From positions 1 to 6,434 of the forward strand of contig DAOVAG010000047.1 in NCBI GenBank assembly GCA_030671165.1: DNA of 6,434 bases, written 5' to 3'. The notes under the pieces are model-generated. The model was not told the DNA's origin. It searched no databases and saw nothing but the letters and a program-made list of their open reading frames with translations. The DNA is from Candidatus Bathyarchaeota archaeon. GTDB taxonomy: Archaea; Thermoproteota; Bathyarchaeia; RBG-16-48-13; GCA-020355125. Position 1 is the first letter of the stretch. Each line of letters starts with the position of its first letter. Both the position numbers and the translations under genes were made by a program. Shown one piece after another: positions 1-6,167 of this stretch.

Positions 1-111
1 CTTCTCTTCTAAAATTAGAGTTTTCAAACCATTACGTGCAGAATAGATACCTGCTGTAAGACCCGCGGGGCCAGCCCCAATTATTATTACATCATATTCT
101 TCTCTATCCAT
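1..111 (-). CDS. trxB: Thioredoxin reductase, N-terminal fragment (truncated by window edge)
   Basis: Reading the minus strand from an ATG at 111-109 gives 37 codons open to the window edge. The fragment starts [18 protein letters not shown] and continues [19 protein letters not shown]. The hydrophobic beta strand plus GxGxxG (GAGPAG, residues 12-17) is the FAD-binding Rossmann motif. The following TAGIYSAR is characteristic of low-molecular-weight thioredoxin reductases, which pass electrons from NAD(P)H through FAD and a CxxC disulfide to thioredoxin or a similar protein in the cytoplasm. The NAD(P)H domain and the CxxC lie outside the window, so a related flavoprotein disulfide reductase cannot be excluded. 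A weak purine-rich element (GAGATGAT on the minus strand, about 120-127) lies upstream of the ATG. The gene is divergent from nth. Confidence 0.9.
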   Translation of the reverse strand, partial: MDREEYDVIIIGAGPAGLTAGIYSARNGLKTLILEEK

Positions 112-286
112 TTTCAATAATCATCTCTCTTCTACAGGAAATATAGGAACACTAAAAAAAGTTCCGGGTCTATAAGTCCTTTTGCAGTCTTATCTCAGCG
201 GTTTTTCATCGGATGTAATAAACAGCATCTTTATATTTAGAAAATGGAGAAAGTGTAAAATACTATTTTTATTTAAACTTTTTGCA
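112..286. promoter_or_regulatory. Divergent intergenic promoter region between trxB and nth
   Basis: This AT-rich stretch separates two divergent genes. On the minus strand, two TATA-like elements could serve trxB: CTTATAGA at about 172-179, implying a leader of roughly 40 nt, and CCTATATTT at about 139-147, implying a very short leader. On the plus strand, TTTATATTTAG (230-240) and TTTATTTAAACTTT (about 268-281) are candidate TATA boxes for nth. A short inverted repeat, GGAAC (146-150) and GTTCC (161-165) around an A-rich 10-base centre, lies between the two trxB TATA candidates, where a regulator could act. The frame stays open back to a TTG at 182, but the residues encoded by 182-286 resemble nothing in the endonuclease family. 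All assignments are by eye from archaeal promoter consensus. Confidence 0.45.
230..240 (+). promoter_or_regulatory. Putative archaeal TATA box for nth
   Basis: TTTATATTTAG is a close match to the archaeal TATA consensus. Transcription would be expected to start about 25 bases downstream, near 258-262, giving a leader of about 25-30 nt before the GTG at 287. A second A/T-rich candidate at about 268-281 would place the start near 300 and would favour an almost leaderless transcript beginning at the TTG at 299. The two cannot be separated by sequence alone. Confidence 0.4.
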
Positions 287-967
287 GTGGACTCTTATTT
301 GGATGATTTAGAAAGAATGAACGAAGTAATAACCTGTTTAGAGCAGAAAATTCCTCTTCGTGAACCTCATCGAATTAACGATGTTTTTTCTCTTTTAATC
401 GCGACAATTCTCTCTCAGAACACGAATAATAGGAATTCATCACGAGCCTTCCACAATTTTATGAAAAGCTATGAGATCAAACCTGATGTACTTGCAAATT
501 TGAAGCCCGAAGAGATAAGGCCCCTCATTAAATCTGCAGGGTTACAGAATATTAAGAGTAAACGAATAATAGCAATATCAAAGACGGTACTTTACAAGTT
601 TAGTGGAAATTTAAACACGGTGTTAAAACTTCCCCTTCAAAAAGCACGACACACTCTACTAAGTTTAGATGGCGTCGGCCCGAAAACAGCGGATATTTTA
701 CTAAATTTCATTGGAGGGCGAGCGGTAATGCCTATAGATACAAATATTTTTCGAGTCATTAACAGGCTCAATTTTATAAAAGGGAGAAATTATGAGAAAA
801 CTCGTTTGACTTTAGAGAAGCTTATTCCCTCTGAGAAACTTCAAGAGATGCATCTCTTATTAATCCAGTTTGGAAGAAAAATTTGTAAACCTAGAAACCC
901 AACGTGTCCCACCTGCCCGCTCAAATCCATATGTGACTATCCTAAAACGAGAGATGATGTGATTTAA
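287..967 (+). CDS. nth: Endonuclease III family DNA glycosylase/AP lyase with [4Fe-4S] cluster
   Basis: This is a base excision repair enzyme of the HhH-GPD superfamily. It removes oxidised pyrimidines from DNA and cleaves the abasic site by beta-elimination. Numbered from the GTG start (226 aa; E. coli Nth is 211), the family core begins at LLIATILSQNT. The helix-hairpin-helix LDGVGPKTA (127-135) carries the catalytic lysine K133. The catalytic aspartate is D151 in PIDTNIFRV, and the K-to-D spacing of 18 equals that of E. coli K120/D138. C200, C207, C210 and C216 follow the exact C-x6-C-x2-C-x5-C spacing of the iron-sulfur cluster loop. The start is uncertain: GTG 287, TTG 299 and ATG 317 are all in frame, and 287 or 299 keeps a complete first helix. 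The frame extends further up to TTG 182, but that stretch is not conserved-looking. Its substrate range could be mismatch-specific rather than classical Nth. Confidence 0.92.
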   Translation: MDSYLDDLERMNEVITCLEQKIPLREPHRINDVFSLLIATILSQNTNNRNSSRAFHNFMKSYEIKPDVLANLKPEEIRPLIKSAGLQNIKSKRIIAISKTVLYKFSGNLNTVLKLPLQKARHTLLSLDGVGPKTADILLNFIGGRAVMPIDTNIFRVINRLNFIKGRNYEKTRLTLEKLIPSEKLQEMHLLLIQFGRKICKPRNPTCPTCPLKSICDYPKTRDDVI

Positions 968-968
968 T

Positions 969-987
969 GCCTGGAAGGCTCCTTTTT
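969..987 (+). terminator. Hairpin plus T-run downstream of nth
   Basis: One base after the nth stop codon, GCCT (969-972) and AGGC (976-979) form a perfect 4-bp GC-rich stem around a 3-base GGA loop, followed by TCC and a run of five T (983-987). Archaeal termination mainly needs the oligo-T on the coding strand, so the T-run matters more than the short stem. It sits just before the TATA-like box of the next gene, implying the two are transcribed separately. Confidence 0.45.
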
Positions 988-997
988 AATCAATAAA

Positions 998-1010
998 CTT
1001 TTAATAAAAT
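998..1010 (+). promoter_or_regulatory. Putative TATA box for the PAC4-like gene
   Basis: CTTTTAATAAAAT is an A/T-only archaeal TATA-like element centred about 1004. The usual 25-27 base spacing predicts a transcript start near 1030, giving a leader of about 25 nt before the ATG at 1057. That leader includes GTGAGG (1047-1052), a possible Shine-Dalgarno element. A start near 1030 would also fall almost directly on an out-of-frame ATG at 1032. Confidence 0.4.
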
Positions 1011-1056
1011 GAGAAGGCGATTAATAGTATAATGACGACGAAAACAGTGAGGTTTG

Positions 1057-1407
1057 ATGAGTTTGTCCAACGCCACATTCAATGAGGAGCTCGAAGAAAA
1101 AGGGGTACAGTTTTCAGCAACATTACTAAAACTAGAGAATTCCGTTATAGTCTTCTTCAACAAGAAGGGGAGTTTTAAATTAGGCACTCTTGCTATCGCC
1201 ATGCCTAATTCTCTCACCTCAACATATTTGTCCTCAATACTCCTCGGAGATAGAAACACCGGTATCACAAAGATCTTAGCGGGGCGTTTCTCAAATGCTT
1301 TTAGTTGTATTTCTCTTGTTTCAACTCATCTAGATGATATTAGAGGGATGGACATAGGTTCATTATTATTGAAACTTGCGCAGAAGCTTATTGACAAACT
1401 TTCTTAA
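1057..1407 (+). CDS. PAC4 (PSMG4)-like proteasome assembly chaperone family protein
   Basis: This is a 116-residue protein with no signal peptide or membrane segment. Its order of elements is a short N-terminal stretch, a beta-rich section (VQFSATLLKLENSVIVFFN, 17-35), LGTLAIAMP (42-50), SSILLGD (59-65), a helix through TKILAGRFS (71-79), a further strand (SCISLVS) and a C-terminal helix. This matches, from memory, the layout of eukaryotic proteasome assembly chaperone 4: a VHFHV-like strand, LRNLAVAM, STSLLGD, then LAQRLARK and a strand ending VSYNL. In eukaryotes PAC4 pairs with PAC3 to guide 20S alpha-ring assembly. A similar role in an archaeal proteasome is inference. The ATG at 1057 is preferred over the adjacent TTG at 1054, and GTGAGG (1047-1052) lies just upstream. 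No proteasome gene is visible nearby. An alternative is an uncharacterised small dimeric protein sharing only the fold. Confidence 0.65.
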   Translation: MSLSNATFNEELEEKGVQFSATLLKLENSVIVFFNKKGSFKLGTLAIAMPNSLTSTYLSSILLGDRNTGITKILAGRFSNAFSCISLVSTHLDDIRGMDIGSLLLKLAQKLIDKLS

Positions 1408-1417
1408 ATCTTGGCTG

Positions 1418-1442
1418 TTTTTTCTTGTCAAAACCTTTTTTT
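1418..1442 (+). terminator. Oligo-T termination tracts after the PAC4-like gene
   Basis: Two T-tracts, TTTTTT at 1418-1423 and TTTTTTT at 1436-1442, begin 11 bases after the stop codon. Coding-strand T-runs without a strong stem are the normal archaeal termination signal. The tracts separate this gene from ileS, which has its own promoter-like element further downstream. Confidence 0.5.
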
Positions 1443-1530
1443 AGTTGATTATGTCAATTATGAGCAAAAAGATATAAGCAGTGAATGGCATGACTGGTTC
1501 TATTTGTTAGTTCAAATTATTTCCCTAAGA

Positions 1531-1540
1531 TTTTTAAAAT
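1531..1540 (+). promoter_or_regulatory. Putative TATA box for ileS
   Basis: TTTTTAAAAT is a TATA-like element centred near 1536, preceded by a mixed purine stretch (CCTAAGA) where a BRE would be expected. A transcript start about 26 bases downstream, near 1562, would leave a leader of about 29 nt that contains the GAGGAGG element. The rest of the 183-base gap between the PAC4-like gene and ileS shows nothing else that I can support. I see no riboswitch-like or attenuator structure. Confidence 0.4.
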
Positions 1541-1581
1541 GAAATTAAATTGGGCCATACCCTAACTCTTGGAAGAAGAAT

Positions 1582-1588
1582 GAGGAGG
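1582..1588 (+). promoter_or_regulatory. Shine-Dalgarno element deciding the ileS TTG start
   Basis: GAGGAGG pairs well with the anti-Shine-Dalgarno end of 16S rRNA and lies directly before the TTG at 1591. The last GG is only two bases from the start codon, so the first GAGG (1582-1585, spacing five) is probably the pairing register. No ATG occurs in the ileS frame until well inside the conserved N-terminus, so this site supports the TTG start. Confidence 0.6.
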
Positions 1589-1590
1589 AA

Positions 1591-4500
1591 TTGAAGATAA
1601 CTATCTATAAAGAAGTCGCCGCTACATTCGATTCACCGGAGATAGAACATAACGTTTTAAGCTTTTGGAAGAAAACTGACGCATTTAAGACGTTAGTTAC
1701 CATGAATCGTGGAAAGAAACGCTGGTCTTTCATAGATGGTCCTATAACTGCTAACAATCCTATGGGTGTTCACCATGCATGGGGACGAACATACAAGGAC
1801 CTCTATCAACGTTACAAAGCAATGAACGGGTTTGATCTACGATACCAGAACGGCTTCGACTGCCAAGGATTATGGGTTGAAGTAGAGGTGGAGAAGGGAC
1901 TCGGTTTCAAATCTAAGAATGATATAGAAGCTTATGGTGTCGCAGAATTCGTCAACAAATGTAAGCAGCGTGTGTTGAAGTACGCATCTATTCAGGTGGA
2001 ACAGTCCATTCGTCTAGGATATTGGATGAATTGGGATGATACTGATCTTCTAAGAAAACTATCTGGGTACATGGAGACTCCGGAAAAAATACTTTCTGTT
2101 AAGACTCCGAAGGGCGATTTTACAGATAGTGTAGAACTGCTTGTAAGCAGACTCGGTACATCCCCTCTGAACGGCTCTTACTTCACTTTCTCTAATGAGA
2201 ACAATTATACCATCTGGACTGCTCTCAAGAAATGCAATGAACATGGTTGGATCTACAAGGGAAGAGACGTTATGCCTTGGTGTCCACGTTGTTCCACGGC
2301 ACTCTCTCAACACGAGATAGCAACAGACGGTTACCGTGACTTAACTCATCCTGGATTAATAATCAGATTGCCCTTATACGAACAACCTAATGAATCTCTC
2401 CTCGTGTGGACAACAACTCCTTGGACACTAACTTCAAATGTAGCCGCTGCTGTAAACCCCGACTTGTTATATGTGAAAATTTTATATCAAGGTGAAATTT
2501 TTTATCTTGCAAAAAGTGCTCTTGCTACGATTCTTTCTAAAGAATATGAGATTTTAGAAGAGTTTATGGGACAAGCAATGGAGGGTTGGACATATGTAGG
2601 ACCCTACGATGACTTACCAATCAACGAAAAGATGGGAGTAATTCAGGCCCATCGAGTTATACTCTGGGAGGATGTGAGTGAGGCTGAAGGAACTGGCATT
2701 GTTCACATTGCTCCGGGTTGCGGTAAGGAGGACTTTGAGTTAAGCAAAATGAACAAACTTCCTGTCATCGCACCTTTGGACGATTTGGGTATATTTATCG
2801 AGGGATTTTCTTGGCTTACCGGGATTCAAGTTTATGATTCAGCAAAGCCGATCATTGAGGACCTTAAAAAGAAGGACTTACTTTTCAAAATGGAGTCGTA
2901 TACTCATCGTTATCCTGTTTGTTGGCGTTGTGGTAATGAATTAGTCTTTAGATTAGTTAACGAATGGTTCATATCAATGGGTGAAAAACTCAAAAAACCA
3001 GTTGAGAAGATTACTGATGACGAGAAGCGGAAAAATCTACGTTACCAAATCATGGATGTGACCCAGAAGATTCGTTGGATTCCTGCCTTTGGTTTACAAC
3101 AAGAGTTAGATTGGCTTCAGAATATGGATGATTGGATGATCTCTAAGAAGAGATACTGGGGGTTAGCTTTACCGATTTGGGAATGCAAAAACTGTGGAAC
3201 GTTTGATGTAATAGGTAGCGAGAAAGAGCTTCAATCGAGGGCTGTTGAAGGCTGGGAAGATTTTAAAGGTCATACACCTCATCGACCGTGGATAGATGCT
3301 GTTAAGATCAAATGTCCTAAATGTGGCACTCCCGTTTCCCGCATTACGGACGTAGGGAATCCGTGGTTAGATGCTGGCATCGTAGCTTACTCGACTCTCA
3401 ACTATCTCCATGACTCGGAATACTGGGCTCGATGGTTTCCTGCTCATTTTATTTGTGAATCTCTTTCCGGTCAGTTCAGGAACTGGTTTTATTCAATGTT
3501 GGCGATGAGCACGATAATGACACAACGTACCCCCTTCCTTACTTGTTTGGGGCATGGTTCAGTATTCGCTGAAGATGGGCGGGAGATGCATAAATCTTGG
3601 GGTAACGCAATTTGGTTTGATGATGCCATTGATACCATCGGCGCGGATGTCATGCGGTGGATGTACTGTAAAACAAGACCTGAAAGTAATATGTTCTTTG
3701 GTTACAGTAGGGCTGATAGTGTTAAGCGACAATTCTTAATTCCCCTTTGGAACATATACAGTTTCTTCGTGACGTATGCTAATCTTGATACGTGGACTCC
3801 AAAGAAAATGACTGACCAATTGTCACTTTTAGATCGTTGGATTCTCTCAAAGCTTCAAATCCTTATCCAAGATGTCACAGATTATCTGGAAAATTTTGAT
3901 GCGTTTAAAGCTACGGCTCACTTACAACAATTTGTGGGTGAGCTTTCCACTTGGTATATTCGTCGTTCGCGAAGACGATTCTGGAAGAGTAAAGCGGATG
4001 TCGATAAAAACGCAGCATATACCACCCTATACACTAGCCTGATCACACTCACTAAACTTTTAGCCCCTTTTATTCCCTTTCTAACTGAAGAGATGTATCA
4101 GAATCTCGTGAGTACTGTTCAACCTGAATCTTTAGTGAGTGTACATCATAACAATTGGCCTGTTGCGGACCCTTCTCTAATTGATTTAGAGTTGATGGCT
4201 GATATGGACGAGGTCATTAATGTCAGTAGTCTAGGGCGCTCTGCACGTAGCAAATCAGGTATTAAACTACGGCAACCATTAATGGAGGCCATCGTTGTAT
4301 CCGATGAAACCATTTTGACACGTCTTCGGAGACTTATAACTCTAATAGCGGAAGAGTTGAACGTCAAGAAGGTGACCCTGCTAACTCATGAAACTGTGAT
4401 TGTGGATTACGAAGTCCACCTCTTGCCTAATGTACTCGGTAAGAAATATGGTCCGCTCTTCCCTAAACTACAGATTGCTGTAAAAGGTCTAGATGCTAAT

Positions 4501-4953
4501 GCCATGGCTTTACCTTTTTTAAACGGTCTTACTGTAGACGTTGAGGTGGAAGATCATATAATCACCTTACTCCCTGAAGAAGTAGAAATAAAAAAGCTCC
4601 CCAAGACCGGGTGGATGTTTGTGGAAACACAGGGTCTTCTCGTGGGAGTCAATTTAATTATCACTGAAGACTTGAAGAAGCAGGGTCTAGCCCAAGACAT
4701 CGTACGGCGAATTCAGAATCAACGGAAGGATGCCGGGTTTGACATCGCTGACCAAATTGAAACCTATTATGATGCCGGATCGAAGCTGACAGACATCTTT
4801 GAAACCTATGGGAACCATATCGCAGCAGAAACCTTGTCCACAACAATCTATAAGACTGAACCACCTAAAAACGCGCACATCAAGGAATTTAAACTTGACG
4901 ATATGCCCTTGAAAATAGGTTTAATTCGCGTAAAAGGGAAAGACGAAGAATAG
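1591..4953 (+). CDS. ileS: Isoleucyl-tRNA synthetase with altered HIGH (GVHH) and KMSKS (EMHKS) motifs
   Basis: This class I synthetase charges tRNA-Ile with isoleucine in the cytoplasm. Its 1120 residues fall in the archaeal/eukaryote-like (IleRS2-type) size range. In order: N-terminal FDSPEIEHNVLSFWKK; catalytic ANNPMGVHHAWG (54-65), where the usual HxGH reads GVHH (59-62); an insertion at about 153-197; WCPRC (C231, C234); the editing domain with WTTTPWTLTSN (273-283) and GTGIVHIAPGCGKED (367-381, D381 kept); C444/C447 completing zinc site 1; ISKKRYWGLALPIW (517-530); C532/C535 and C575/C578 as zinc site 2; GQFRNWFYSML (626-636); EMHKS (665-669) in place of KMSKS; the anticodon domain with WYIRRSRRRFW (788-798); and a C-terminal domain rich in QGLAQDIVRRIQNQRKDAGF-like sequence. 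It starts at TTG behind GAGGAGG. IleRS, not ValRS or LeuRS, is supported by the overall motif set. Confidence 0.95.
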   Translation: MKITIYKEVAATFDSPEIEHNVLSFWKKTDAFKTLVTMNRGKKRWSFIDGPITANNPMGVHHAWGRTYKDLYQRYKAMNGFDLRYQNGFDCQGLWVEVEVEKGLGFKSKNDIEAYGVAEFVNKCKQRVLKYASIQVEQSIRLGYWMNWDDTDLLRKLSGYMETPEKILSVKTPKGDFTDSVELLVSRLGTSPLNGSYFTFSNENNYTIWTALKKCNEHGWIYKGRDVMPWCPRCSTALSQHEIATDGYRDLTHPGLIIRLPLYEQPNESLLVWTTTPWTLTSNVAAAVNPDLLYVKILYQGEIFYLAKSALATILSKEYEILEEFMGQAMEGWTYVGPYDDLPINEKMGVIQAHRVILWEDVSEAEGTGIVHIAPGCGKEDFELSKMNKLPVIAPLDDLGIFIEGFSWLTGIQVYDSAKPIIEDLKKKDLLFKMESYTHRYPVCWRCGNELVFRLVNEWFISMGEKLKKPVEKITDDEKRKNLRYQIMDVTQKIRWIPAFGLQQELDWLQNMDDWMISKKRYWGLALPIWECKNCGTFDVIGSEKELQSRAVEGWEDFKGHTPHRPWIDAVKIKCPKCGTPVSRITDVGNPWLDAGIVAYSTLNYLHDSEYWARWFPAHFICESLSGQFRNWFYSMLAMSTIMTQRTPFLTCLGHGSVFAEDGREMHKSWGNAIWFDDAIDTIGADVMRWMYCKTRPESNMFFGYSRADSVKRQFLIPLWNIYSFFVTYANLDTWTPKKMTDQLSLLDRWILSKLQILIQDVTDYLENFDAFKATAHLQQFVGELSTWYIRRSRRRFWKSKADVDKNAAYTTLYTSLITLTKLLAPFIPFLTEEMYQNLVSTVQPESLVSVHHNNWPVADPSLIDLELMADMDEVINVSSLGRSARSKSGIKLRQPLMEAIVVSDETILTRLRRLITLIAEELNVKKVTLLTHETVIVDYEVHLLPNVLGKKYGPLFPKLQIAVKGLDANAMALPFLNGLTVDVEVEDHIITLLPEEVEIKKLPKTGWMFVETQGLLVGVNLIITEDLKKQGLAQDIVRRIQNQRKDAGFDIADQIETYYDAGSKLTDIFETYGNHIAAETLSTTIYKTEPPKNAHIKEFKLDDMPLKIGLIRVKGKDEE

Positions 4954-4954
4954 T

Positions 4955-6076
4955 TCACTTCACAGGTACTACATGTTCTTCTCTATAATCAACAATGACT
5001 GGTATGTATCCTCGTAATTTATCATCTAAAGCAGAATTACCAGTATCAACTCTCAGGTTCTTCAGACCTCTCAATTTATGCTTCGTTGCAATAACTGTAA
5101 GGTTTTTCAAACCTACCTCCCGTATAACCATTGGACTTATCTGCTGATTCCCTCTACCAAAAATGAAACCCTGGCCCCCTATTGGGGTGACAATGATCCA
5201 GGATTTTTTACCTGTGATGGCTTCAAGGATTTGGTTCTCATTTACATCCTTTGCTATGATCTTCTTGTTAACAAGAAGATCAACTCCAAGTAGGGTTTTC
5301 CTTTCATCTAGAATGTCAGTAATGGTACGGGTAGTTGTCCCTGGACCAAGAATGTAAACGATCTTAGACTTCATCATTTCATTAACATAAATTGCGATAG
5401 CTACCTGATTACGAACTTCATTCTCAATTATTAGGCTGCCTATCTTTGATCCTTGAATCAAAGATGGTTCATACGGAGCTAAAGCATACCCATATAATCT
5501 TGCGGATACTTGCCCATTTCTAAAGGCTTCCTCGTCAACATCCATAATTTCTACCTCTCTCAAGGGTAGACCTTCCCAAAGGAATTTTATGATTATTCTC
5601 GCAGCAGCTCTTGGGTTTATAGCAAAGACGGCTGAGTGAATTTTAACTCCTGCAGGTACTCCAAGAATTGGAATTTTTGTTCCCGTTACCTCAGAGATAT
5701 CCTTAGCGGTCCCATCTCCACCTACAAATAATATCATTTTCACGTTCATCTTCATCATATCTTCTACAGCTTTCTTGGTATCGCTGGCTGTGGTTCTTCC
5801 TTGATTTATGTTTCCTATAACGATTAGATTTAATTTGCTCTGTCTCACCTCAATTTCCCCCATCTCACTTGGATATGTTATGATTTGGATAACATCTTCA
5901 AACTCTCGCAAAACTTCCAAGGTCTCGATAGCACGTACCGAAGCTAAGGGTTCTGCCCCCAATTCTCTAGCTTTTTGTAGAATCTCTTTACCATCAGTAC
6001 CCTTCAGACCAACACGTCCTCCCATTCCAGCTATAGGATTTACAATAAAACCAATTTTTTGACAATCATGTTTCAA
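4955..6076 (-). CDS. ATP-NAD kinase family protein (archaeal type, COG3199-like)
   Basis: This enzyme probably phosphorylates NAD to NADP using ATP or polyphosphate, supplying the cytoplasmic NADP(H) pool. Its 373 residues open with KIGFIVNPIAGMGGRVGLKG (7-26), the N-terminal signature of this branch. The kinase GGDGTA motif is at 119-124, followed by ILGVPAGVKIHSAVFA (137-152). The C-terminal half holds ILGPGTTTR (242-250), TPIGGQGFIFGRGNQQISP (297-315) and LRVDTGNSALDDKLRGY (341-357), all typical of the longer COG3199-type proteins rather than short bacterial NadK. It starts at TTG (6076-6074) with AAGGAG eight bases upstream. It lies tail to tail with ileS with one base between the stop codons, so the two transcripts must overlap at their 3' ends. 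Substrate could differ, since some relatives (for example AcoX) are not proven NAD kinases. Confidence 0.88.
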   Translation of the reverse strand: MKHDCQKIGFIVNPIAGMGGRVGLKGTDGKEILQKARELGAEPLASVRAIETLEVLREFEDVIQIITYPSEMGEIEVRQSKLNLIVIGNINQGRTTASDTKKAVEDMMKMNVKMILFVGGDGTAKDISEVTGTKIPILGVPAGVKIHSAVFAINPRAAARIIIKFLWEGLPLREVEIMDVDEEAFRNGQVSARLYGYALAPYEPSLIQGSKIGSLIIENEVRNQVAIAIYVNEMMKSKIVYILGPGTTTRTITDILDERKTLLGVDLLVNKKIIAKDVNENQILEAITGKKSWIIVTPIGGQGFIFGRGNQQISPMVIREVGLKNLTVIATKHKLRGLKNLRVDTGNSALDDKLRGYIPVIVDYREEHVVPVK

Positions 6077-6084
6077 TAGACAAT

Positions 6085-6090
6085 CTCCTT
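6085..6090 (-). promoter_or_regulatory. Shine-Dalgarno element for the ATP-NAD kinase gene
   Basis: On the minus strand AAGGAG stands eight bases before the TTG at 6076-6074, a normal spacing. It supports that TTG as the start, which also places the conserved KIGFIVNP strand near the N-terminus as expected for the family. The same element lies inside a ten-codon reading frame (6105-6073) whose stop overlaps this start. Confidence 0.65.
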
Positions 6091-6167
6091 AACTTCTTTT
6101 TTCATCAAAATATCCCTACTCCTGTAAAAATCTCATCTTTTACAATAACTCTTAAGACAAATCTTAC

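Noticed and set aside
182..286. N-terminal extension of nth from the TTG at 182
   Set aside because: The 35 extra residues are rich in aromatic and basic codons typical of translated AT-rich intergenic DNA, and this stretch contains TATA-like boxes. Endonuclease III homologues start near GTG 287 to ATG 317.
990..1268. 92-codon minus-strand frame opposite the PAC4-like gene
   Set aside because: It is antisense to a plus-strand frame with recognisable family landmarks, a start site and a termination tract, and its own translation shows no family signature.
1408..1590. Riboswitch or T-box upstream of ileS
   Set aside because: I see no T-box-like conserved sequence, no strong stem-loops and no terminator/antiterminator pair. 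T-boxes are bacterial, and the region reads as archaeal-type terminator plus promoter.
2059..2313. Minus-strand and alternative-frame ORFs inside ileS (also near 3554-3739, 4146-4367 and 4661-4878)
   Set aside because: All lie within conserved IleRS coding sequence and show no recognisable domains, so they are shadows.
1765..3597. IleRS as a pseudogene because both catalytic signatures are abnormal
   Set aside because: The frame is open for 1120 codons. Both zinc sites, the editing aspartate and the anticodon-domain motifs are intact, and the altered motifs are embedded in well-formed context, which points to a functional variant.
5078..6062. Plus-strand frames of 64-84 codons opposite the ATP-NAD kinase gene
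   Set aside because: The minus strand carries an intact family protein with GGDGTA and C-terminal motifs plus a Shine-Dalgarno. The plus-strand frames have neither motifs nor start signals.
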